From Gammaproteobacteria bacterium (GTDB lineage Bacteria; Pseudomonadota; Gammaproteobacteria; Xanthomonadales; Xanthomonadaceae): 7,269 nt of DNA. The translations under genes and the position numbers were made by a program. The stretch is taken from NCBI GenBank assembly GCA_012510865.1, contig JAAZHF010000172.1, positions 1 to 7,269 on the forward strand, in the 5' to 3' direction. A model generated the notes under the pieces. That model was not told the DNA's origin. It made no database searches and saw only the letters and a program-made list of their open reading frames with translations. Each line of letters begins with the position of its first letter. The first letter of the stretch is position 1. Below, one piece after another: positions 1 through 7,269 of the stretch.

Positions 1-2161
<2,161 letters not shown>

Positions 2162-2163
2162 TG

Positions 2164-2192
2164 TGCAATGTGATTAGAATCATCCCATTGCA
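2164..2192. promoter_or_regulatory. Imperfect inverted repeat overlapping a possible ftsK -10
   Basis: A 12-bp dyad sits 2 nt after the ald stop. The outer arms are TGCAATG (2164-2170) and CATTGCA (2186-2192). The inner arms are TGATT (2171-2175) and AATCA (2178-2182), around AG, and the only interruption is TCC on the right side. The patch is much AT-richer than its surroundings. TAGAAT at 2175-2180 matches 5 of 6 bases of a -10 element and would start transcription about 30 nt before ftsK, though no good -35 is visible. The repeat could be an operator over the ftsK promoter. It could also be an RNA hairpin ending ald transcription, but no clean T-run follows. I do not recognise the binding protein. 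Confidence 0.4.
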
Positions 2193-2217
2193 GGAACTTC
2201 TTAAGGCCTGACCACAC

Positions 2218-4578
2218 GTGGCAGCACGCCCGGCATCCGAACGCGGCACCCGGCGCCAGCGCAAGACGGCGCCGCGCGCCGCGTCGGCGGCGCCCAATCC
2301 CCGTCGCCAGCGGCTGCTGCGCGACATCGCCCTGATCGCAGTCGCACCGCTGCTGGTCTACCTGCTGGTCTGCCTGGTGACGTACTCGCCGACCGATCCC
2401 GGCTGGACCCATTCGGGCAGCCTGACCGCGCCGCTGCACAACGCCGGCGGGCGGGTGGGGGCCTGGACCGCCGACGTGCTGCTCGGCCTGTTCGGATGCG
2501 TGGCCTACCTGCTGCCGTTGATCCTGGGCGCCGTGGCCTGGATCGCACTGTTCGGCATGGACAGCGACGGCGACGGCGAGGCCGACCTCGGCCCGGCGCT
2601 GCGCCTGGTGGGCATCGTCGGCTTCGTCATCGCCGCCGCCGGCCTGCTGTCGCTGCGCCTGCCCGCGGTGCAGGGCCTGCCCGAGGGCGGCGGCGGCATC
2701 CTCGGCCGCCTGGTCGGCAACTCCCTGTACGCCGGCTTCGGCGGGGTGGGCGGCAACCTGTTCCTGCTCGCGTTGCTGCTGGTGTCGGTGACGCTGGCCA
2801 CGGGGCTGTCCTGGTTCGCGGTGATGGACACGATCGGCCGCTGGGTGCTGCGCCTGCCCGAGCTGTTCCGACGCGGCAGCAAGCAGGCGAGCGAATGGCA
2901 GGAGTCCCGAGAGAAGCGCGAGGCGCGCATCGAGGTCCGCAAGATCGACACCGTGCTGCGCGGCAAACGCGAGAAGGTGCGGATCGAGCCGCCGCCGGCG
3001 CCGGTGGTCGAGAAGAGCGAGCGCGCCAGGCGCGAGCAGCAGATCCCGCTGTTCAACGTCGACGACGGCAGCGGCATCCCGCCGCTCGCCCTGCTCGACG
3101 ACCCCAGGCCGCAGCCGAAGGGCTACGACGAGGACACGCTGGAGACCCTGTCGCGCCAGATCGAGTTCAAGCTCAAGGACTTCCGCATCGATGCCCAGGT
3201 GGTCGGCGCCTATCCGGGCCCGGTCATCACCCGCTTCGAGATCGAACCGGCGCCGGGGATCAAGGTCAGCCAGATCAGTTCGCTGGACAAGGACATCGCC
3301 CGCGGCCTGAGCGTGAAGTCGGTGCGCGTGGTCGACGTGATCCCCGGCAAGTCGGTGATCGGTCTGGAGACCCCGAACACGCACCGCGAGATGATCTACC
3401 TCAGCGAGCTGCTGCGTTCGAAGGAGTACGACAAGTCCGCCAGTCCGCTGACGCTGGCGCTGGGCAAGGACATCGCCGGCCGTCCCACCGTCGCCGACCT
3501 CGCGCGCATGCCGCACCTGCTGGTGGCCGGGACCACCGGCTCGGGCAAGTCGGTGGCGGTCAACGCCATGGTGCTGAGCCTGCTCTACAAGGCCTCCGCG
3601 CGCGACGTGCGGATGCTGATGATCGATCCCAAGATGCTGGAGCTCAGCGTCTACCAGGGCATCCCGCACCTGCTCGCGCCCGTGGTCACCGACATGAAGG
3701 AGGCCGCGAACGGCCTGCGCTGGTGCGTGGCCGAGATGGAGCGTCGCTACCGCCTGATGAGCACCGTCGGCGTGCGCAACCTGGCGGGCTTCAACCGCAA
3801 GGTCAAGGACGCCCAGGACAGCGGCCAGCCGCTGCTCGATCCGCTGTTCAAGCCCGAGCCGGGCGTGGACGAGGCGCCGCAGCCGCTGGAGCCGCTGCCG
3901 TACATCGTCGTGATCATCGACGAATTCGCCGACATGATGATGATCGTCGGCAAGAAGGTGGAGGAGCTCATCGCGCGCCTCGCGCAGAAGGCGCGCGCGG
4001 CCGGCATCCACCTGGTCCTGGCGACGCAGCGTCCGTCGGTGGACGTGATCACCGGCCTGATCAAGGCCAACATCCCGACCCGCATCGCCTTCCAGGTCTC
4101 GAGCAAGATCGACTCGCGCACCATCCTCGACCAGAGCGGCGCCGAGACCCTGCTCGGGCACGGCGACATGCTCTACCTGCCGCCGGGCACGGCGATGCCC
4201 GAGCGCGTGCACGGCGCCTTCGTGTCCGACGAGGAAGTGCACCGGGTGGTCGAGCACCTCAAGCAGTCGGGTGGCGGCCCGGACTACATCGAAGGAGTCC
4301 TCGAGGAAGTCCAGGCGATGGGCGACGGCATCGTGGTCGGCGCCACCGGCCTGCCCGAGGCCAGCAGCAGCGGCGACGAGAGCGACCCGCTGTACGACGA
4401 GGCCGTGCGCGTGGTCACCGAGACGCGCCGCGCGTCGATCTCCGGCGTGCAGCGGAGGCTGAAGATCGGCTACAACCGCGCCGCGCGCCTGGTCGAGGCC
4501 ATGGAGGCCGCCGGGGTGGTGTCGCCGCCGGAGCACAACGGCGATCGCAGCGTCCTCGCCCCGCCGCCGCCGCAATAG
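2218..4578 (+). CDS. ftsK: DNA translocase FtsK
   Basis: FtsK is a septum-anchored hexameric motor that pumps DNA during division and activates XerCD at dif to resolve chromosome dimers. The 786 residues show four membrane segments (about 37-56, 86-112, 126-146 and 179-203). A short charged and proline-rich linker (about 205-295) follows, then the alpha part of the motor (about 300-420) and the RecA-like beta part with Walker A GTTGSGKS at 438-445 and Walker B VVIIDE ending at Asp568-Glu569. The C-terminal winged-helix gamma domain (about 722-780, containing SISGVQR and IGYNRAAR) reads polar KOPS sites and contacts XerD. It is nearly identical to the E. coli gamma domain as I recall it, so KOPS specificity is probably similar. 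The linker is far shorter than in E. coli FtsK (1329 residues), as is common in other proteobacteria. The start is GTG; AAGG at 2203-2206 lies 11 nt upstream, and no earlier in-frame ATG fits. The basic N-terminus before the first membrane helix is typical. Confidence 0.97.
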   Translation: MAARPASERGTRRQRKTAPRAASAAPNPRRQRLLRDIALIAVAPLLVYLLVCLVTYSPTDPGWTHSGSLTAPLHNAGGRVGAWTADVLLGLFGCVAYLLPLILGAVAWIALFGMDSDGDGEADLGPALRLVGIVGFVIAAAGLLSLRLPAVQGLPEGGGGILGRLVGNSLYAGFGGVGGNLFLLALLLVSVTLATGLSWFAVMDTIGRWVLRLPELFRRGSKQASEWQESREKREARIEVRKIDTVLRGKREKVRIEPPPAPVVEKSERARREQQIPLFNVDDGSGIPPLALLDDPRPQPKGYDEDTLETLSRQIEFKLKDFRIDAQVVGAYPGPVITRFEIEPAPGIKVSQISSLDKDIARGLSVKSVRVVDVIPGKSVIGLETPNTHREMIYLSELLRSKEYDKSASPLTLALGKDIAGRPTVADLARMPHLLVAGTTGSGKSVAVNAMVLSLLYKASARDVRMLMIDPKMLELSVYQGIPHLLAPVVTDMKEAANGLRWCVAEMERRYRLMSTVGVRNLAGFNRKVKDAQDSGQPLLDPLFKPEPGVDEAPQPLEPLPYIVVIIDEFADMMMIVGKKVEELIARLAQKARAAGIHLVLATQRPSVDVITGLIKANIPTRIAFQVSSKIDSRTILDQSGAETLLGHGDMLYLPPGTAMPERVHGAFVSDEEVHRVVEHLKQSGGGPDYIEGVLEEVQAMGDGIVVGATGLPEASSSGDESDPLYDEAVRVVTETRRASISGVQRRLKIGYNRAARLVEAMEAAGVVSPPEHNGDRSVLAPPPPQ

Positions 4579-4583
4579 CCTGA

Positions 4584-4621
4584 ACGCAGGCCCCCGCGCT
4601 GGTCGCCGCCGGGCCCTGCGT
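4584..4621 (+). terminator. Stem-loop between ftsK and lolA, weak terminator candidate
   Basis: ACGCAGG (4584-4590) pairs with CCTGCGT (4615-4621). After a one-base bulge, CCC (4591-4593) can pair with GGG (4611-4613), giving about 10 bp around a 17-nt loop. It starts 5 nt after the ftsK stop. No T-run follows, so it is not a canonical rho-independent terminator. It could instead stabilise the 3' end, or be a by-product of GC-rich sequence. Confidence 0.3.
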
Positions 4622-4669
4622 GATCGCGCATTCAGTCGCGGCGCGCCACACTTCGCACCAGTCCCGGAT

Positions 4670-4673
4670 GGAG
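4670..4673 (+). promoter_or_regulatory. Ribosome-binding site fixing the lolA start
   Basis: GGAG lies 6 nt before ATG 4680. It overlaps the alternative in-frame ATG at 4668, which rules that codon out as the favoured start and supports a product beginning MNPKRYLL with a normal signal peptide. Confidence 0.7.
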
Positions 4674-4679
4674 CGTCCG

Positions 4680-5309
4680 ATGAACCCCAAGCGCTACCTG
4701 CTGGCCGCCCTGGCCCTGCTTGCCCTCGTTGCCGGCACCGCGTCCGCCGGCGCCCGCGAACAGCTCGACGGCTTCAGCCGCGGCCTGAAGGGGCTGGAGG
4801 GGCGCTTCGAGCAGAAACTTTTCGACCTCGACGGTCGGCTGAAGGAAACCTCGACCGGGCGCGTGGCGCTGTCCGCGCCGCGCCTGTTCCGCTGGGAGTA
4901 CGCCACGCCGTACGAGCAGCTGATCGTGGCCGATGGCGAGCGGGTCTGGGTCTACGATCCGGACCTCGAGCAGGTCACGGTGCGGCCGCAGGGACCCGAA
5001 GAGCAGAACAGCCCGCTCGCCGCGCTGGTCGACCCCTCGAAGCTCGAACAGCGGTTCAGCGTGCGCGAGGGCGGGGACAGGGACGGACTGTCGTGGCTCC
5101 TGCTGACGCCGCGCGACGGCGACGAGGCGAGCTTCAGCAGCGCCCGCCTCGGCTTCGACGGGCACGTGCTGTCGAGGATGGAAGTCGTGGACACGCTGGG
5201 GCAGCGCACCGAGGTCGCATTCAGCCGGTGGTCGCGCAACCCGGACTTCGCCCGCGGGCCCTTCCGCTTCGTCCCGCCGGCCGGAGTGGACGTCGTCGGC
5301 GGAGACTGA
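4680..5309 (+). CDS. lolA: Outer-membrane lipoprotein carrier protein LolA
   Basis: LolA is the periplasmic chaperone that takes lipoproteins released by LolCDE at the inner membrane and hands them to LolB at the outer membrane. The 209-residue product starts with a signal peptide (MNPKRYLL, then a hydrophobic Ala/Leu core to about residue 20) with a likely cut after an ASA motif near residue 23. The mature part begins near REQLDGF. The family core is clear: GLEGRFEQKLFD, then GRVALSAPRLFRWEY carrying the conserved Arg of the hydrophobic-cavity lid, then PYEQLIVADGERVWVYDPDL and EQVTVRP. Length matches E. coli LolA (about 203 residues including its signal). An in-frame GTG at 4620 and an ATG at 4668 would add a non-signal-like N-terminus, whereas ATG 4680 has GGAG 6 nt upstream. 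Placement between ftsK and rarA is the conserved gammaproteobacterial arrangement and supports the call. Confidence 0.95.
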   Translation: MNPKRYLLAALALLALVAGTASAGAREQLDGFSRGLKGLEGRFEQKLFDLDGRLKETSTGRVALSAPRLFRWEYATPYEQLIVADGERVWVYDPDLEQVTVRPQGPEEQNSPLAALVDPSKLEQRFSVREGGDRDGLSWLLLTPRDGDEASFSSARLGFDGHVLSRMEVVDTLGQRTEVAFSRWSRNPDFARGPFRFVPPAGVDVVGGD

Positions 5310-5383
5310 ACCGCGGGCATCCGGGCCGGGCGGCGGCTGGCCGGCCGGGGGACGTGGGCGCGTTGGTTCCTGTGGTCCCGATC

Positions 5384-5387
5384 GGAG
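5384..5387 (+). promoter_or_regulatory. Ribosome-binding site supporting the GTG start at 5394
   Basis: GGAG lies 6 nt before GTG 5394, the same motif and spacing as at lolA. It supports initiation at GTG over the in-frame ATG at 5436, which would remove most of the signal peptide. The rest of the 84-bp gap after lolA (5310-5393) is very GC-rich, and I see no clear promoter in it. Confidence 0.6.
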
Positions 5388-5393
5388 CGCGCC

Positions 5394-6098
5394 GTGCCAG
5401 TCGCTCGCCTCTGCCAGCTGGTGCTCATCGCCGCGATGCTCGCGCCGGCGGCGTCCATGCCTGCCGCCGCGCAGGACGCGGTCCGCGCCATGCCCCCGGA
5501 GGCAGAGCCAGGGCAGGCGACGGACGAGACCGTGCGCGCTGCCGTCGCAGCGGTCCTGGTGGCCACGCTGGGCGGCGAGTTCGACGCCATGCTGGAGCTG
5601 CGGCTTGGCGACCCCACGGTCGAGGTGGCCGGCCCGCGCGACCACGTCGTGCACGGACTCGGGGAACTGCGGTTCGACGGCGCGGGCGAGGACTGGCTGG
5701 CCTTCCGGTACCGCGCACGCTTCGACCCGGTCACCGCCACCGCCGGCTATCCCGAGATCCGCCTCGGGGCGGGGGGCGAGGGCAGCGGAGAACGCTTCGT
5801 TCCCAATGACGCCGGGCTGCTTGTCGAGCTCGAGGCCCTGGTCGCGGCCGAGCTGGAGTCCTTTCCGGGCGCGGGCCGCGTCACCCTGCAGCTGGACGAC
5901 GTCAGCAGCCTGCAGTCGGGCCGTCGCTTCCTGCAGGTCGAGGCGGAAGGGCTGGCGGATTTCGGACCCGTCGGCCGCACCGGCGCCCGCGTCGACGCGC
6001 TCTACGACCTGCAGTCGAATGCCTGGCTGAGGATCGTGCACGCGCTCGGTCCGGACGCCCACGCGCAGGACCTGGAGGGTGCCACCGCGGGACCGTGA
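5394..6098 (+). CDS. Hypothetical exported protein, family not recognised
   Basis: I do not recognise this 234-residue protein. It opens with a probable Sec signal peptide: Arg5, then a hydrophobic stretch at about 7-20, with a likely cut after the AAA at 24-26. No lipobox cysteine is placed at a plausible cut; the only cysteine (Cys7) is inside the signal, so the mature protein has none. The mature part is acidic. It has a low-complexity, proline/glutamate-bearing start (about 27-45) and an Ala-rich helix (about 46-60). Alternating beta-like segments follow (VVHGLGELRF near 85-94, WLAFRYRARF at 101-110, RVTLQLDDV at 162-170, FLQVEAEGLADFGP at 179-192, WLRIVHALG at 211-219). There is no enzyme motif, metal site or further membrane helix. 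A periplasmic beta-rich or carrier-like fold is a guess only. The start is GTG with GGAG 6 nt upstream, and codon use matches neighbouring genes, so it looks like a real resident gene. It sits between lolA and rarA, which are adjacent in E. coli. Confidence 0.8.
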   Translation: MPVARLCQLVLIAAMLAPAASMPAAAQDAVRAMPPEAEPGQATDETVRAAVAAVLVATLGGEFDAMLELRLGDPTVEVAGPRDHVVHGLGELRFDGAGEDWLAFRYRARFDPVTATAGYPEIRLGAGGEGSGERFVPNDAGLLVELEALVAAELESFPGAGRVTLQLDDVSSLQSGRRFLQVEAEGLADFGPVGRTGARVDALYDLQSNAWLRIVHALGPDAHAQDLEGATAGP

Positions 6099-6147
6099 GC
6101 GTGCCGCCTGCGCATGCGCTTGGTATCGTGTGTGCCTGGATCCACCT

Positions 6148-6150
6148 GGA
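6148..6150 (+). promoter_or_regulatory. Weak ribosome-binding site favouring the rarA GTG at 6157
   Basis: GGA lies 6 nt before GTG 6157, the same spacing as for lolA and the gene before rarA. The other upstream in-frame candidate, GTG 6130, would add nine residues unlike the family. The nearest downstream ATG (6247) would cut off the conserved PLAERMRP segment. Confidence 0.45.
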
Positions 6151-6156
6151 CACGAC

Positions 6157-7269
6157 GTGCCCCGCAAGCAAGCCCGGGATGCCGGGATCCCCGGTCTCCT
6201 TCCCCCCGCTCCCGACGCTGCCGCGCTGCGGCCGCTGGCCGAGCGCATGCGCCCGCGCAGCCTCGAGGAAATGGTCGGCCAGCGGCGCCTGCTCGCGCCC
6301 GGGTCGGCGCTCCGGCGGGCGGTCGAGTCGGGGCGCGTGCATTCGATGGTGCTATGGGGCCCTCCGGGCTGCGGGAAGACCACGCTGGCCCTGCTCCTGG
6401 CCGAGTACGCCGACGCCGAATACCGCGCCATCTCGGCGGTGCTCACCGGCCTGCCCGACGTGCGCAAGGTGCTGGCCGAAGCGGGGCAGACCTTCGAGCG
6501 CGGGCGCCGCACGGTGCTGTTCGTGGACGAAGTGCACCGCTTCAACAAGGTCCAGCAGGATGCCTTCCTGCCCGACATCGAGCGCGGCAGCATCCTCTTC
6601 GTCGGCGCGACCACCGAGAACCCGTCCTTCGAACTGAATTCGGCGCTGCTGTCGCGCTGCCGGGTGCACGTGATGGAGGCCGTGTCGGCGTCGGACATCG
6701 GCACCGCGCTGCGACGCGCGCTCGAGGACCCGGAGCGCGGCCTCGGCGGGCGCGGGATCGCCATCGGCGCGGAGCAGGTGGACCTGATCGCCGGCGCGGC
6801 GGACGGCGACGTGCGCCGCGGGCTGACCCTGCTCGAGATCGCCGCGGAGCTCGCGGGCGATGGCGGCACGATCACCGACCAGACCCTGGCCCAGGTGCTC
6901 GCCGACCGCAGCCGCCGGTTCGACAAGGGCGGCGACCAGTTCTACGACCAGATCTCGGCGCTGCACAAATGCGTGCGCAGCAGCAACCCCGACGCGGCCC
7001 TGTACTGGCTCGCGCGGATGCTCGACGGCGGCGCGGATCCGTCCTATCTGGCGCGGCGGCTGACGCGCATGGCGGTGGAGGACATCGGCCTGGCGGATCC
7101 GCGCGCCCTGGCGATGTCCCTGGAGGCCTGGGATGCCTTCGAGCGGCTGGGCAGTCCGGAAGGAGAACTGGCGCTGGCACAGCTCACGATCTACCTTGCC
7201 AGCACCGCGAAGTCGAACGCGGCCTACGTGGCCTTCGGCGAGGCCCGCCGCGACGTGTCGGGCTTCGGC
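6157..7269 (+). CDS. rarA: Replication-associated recombination protein A, AAA+ ATPase, cut at right edge
   Basis: RarA (MgsA) is a tetrameric AAA+ ATPase related to clamp-loader subunits. It acts at stalled replication forks with SSB and RecA and is the bacterial counterpart of eukaryotic WRNIP1. The window shows 371 codons of a protein usually 430-450 long; no stop is reached. Motifs in order: PLAERMRP (about 26-33), VGQRRLL, Walker A GPPGCGKTT (68-76), ISAV, Walker B LFVDEVHRFN with Asp124-Glu125, sensor 1 GATTENPSF (150-158), arginine finger in LLSRCR (Arg167), sensor 2 GDVRR (217-221), then the family-specific C-terminal part FYDQISALHK, DAALYWLARML, EDIGLADPRAL and YLASTAKSNAAY. All ATPase residues are intact. 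Two family-conserved spots differ: FLPHIE reads FLPDIE (Asp140) and ALHKS reads ALHKC (Cys272). The start is taken as GTG 6157, giving a variable 25-residue proline/alanine-rich leader before the conserved region. The gene is 58 bp downstream of the exported-protein gene. serS or crcB would be expected further right. Confidence 0.95.
   Translation, partial: MPRKQARDAGIPGLLPPAPDAAALRPLAERMRPRSLEEMVGQRRLLAPGSALRRAVESGRVHSMVLWGPPGCGKTTLALLLAEYADAEYRAISAVLTGLPDVRKVLAEAGQTFERGRRTVLFVDEVHRFNKVQQDAFLPDIERGSILFVGATTENPSFELNSALLSRCRVHVMEAVSASDIGTALRRALEDPERGLGGRGIAIGAEQVDLIAGAADGDVRRGLTLLEIAAELAGDGGTITDQTLAQVLADRSRRFDKGGDQFYDQISALHKCVRSSNPDAALYWLARMLDGGADPSYLARRLTRMAVEDIGLADPRALAMSLEAWDAFERLGSPEGELALAQLTIYLASTAKSNAAYVAFGEARRDVSGFG

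Noticed and set aside
2496..4583. 695-codon plus-strand open frame overlapping ftsK in another frame
   Set aside because: Its product is Arg/Gly/Ala/Pro-rich and repetitive, whereas the FtsK frame has all family motifs. It is a frame-shadow of ftsK.
5324..5346. GGCCGG/CCGGCC hairpin in the lolA to exported-protein gap
   Set aside because: The stem is only 6 bp in a stretch that is nearly all G and C, with several equally good alternative pairings and no T-run. It is not supportable as a terminator.
6110..6252. Two copies of the palindrome GCGCATGCGC, at 6110-6119 and 6243-6252
   Set aside because: Short GC-rich palindromes are expected by chance in such DNA. The second copy lies inside rarA coding sequence, and there is no further symmetry around them.
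4632..6926. 764-codon minus-strand open frame across lolA, the exported-protein gene and rarA
   Set aside because: It spans three well-supported plus-strand genes, has low-complexity Arg/Ser/Pro/Ala composition and shows no family motif. It is a compositional artefact.

Overview
This is a GC-rich window (roughly 70% G+C by eye, with codons strongly biased to G or C in the third position). It is ordinary chromosomal DNA of a gammaproteobacterium. The protein sequences, above all the RarA and FtsK segments, look most like Xanthomonadaceae/Lysobacteraceae (Lysobacter, Luteimonas or Xanthomonas type). That placement rests on recalled family sequences, not on a search. I see no mobile element, CRISPR array, tRNA or rRNA.

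Layout: (1) trxB, thioredoxin reductase, minus strand, positions 911 to 1, cut by the left edge near its C-terminus. (2) A 179-bp divergent intergenic region holding a terminator-like hairpin just upstream of the next gene. (3) ald, alanine dehydrogenase, plus strand, 1091-2161. (4) A 56-bp AT-richer gap with an imperfect 29-bp inverted repeat. (5) ftsK, the DNA translocase of cell division, 2218-4578. (6) lolA, the periplasmic lipoprotein carrier, 4680-5309. (7) An unrecognised small exported protein, 5394-6098. (8) rarA (mgsA), a replication-fork AAA+ ATPase, from 6157 and running off the right edge.

The framework matches the conserved gammaproteobacterial order trxB (divergent) - ftsK - lolA - rarA - (serS). 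In E. coli the slot between trxB and ftsK holds lrp; here it holds ald. A second difference is the exported hypothetical protein between lolA and rarA. From ald rightward every gene lies on the same strand, with gaps of 56 to 101 bp and no overlaps, so partial co-transcription is plausible but not shown.

The genes serve mostly separate housekeeping roles: thiol redox (TrxB), alanine/pyruvate interconversion (Ald), chromosome dimer resolution and division (FtsK), outer-membrane lipoprotein transport (LolA) and recovery of stalled forks (RarA). No novel defence or mobile system is apparent. The items most worth a second look are the orphan exported protein, the hairpin in the ald leader, the dyad in front of ftsK and the ald-for-lrp difference.
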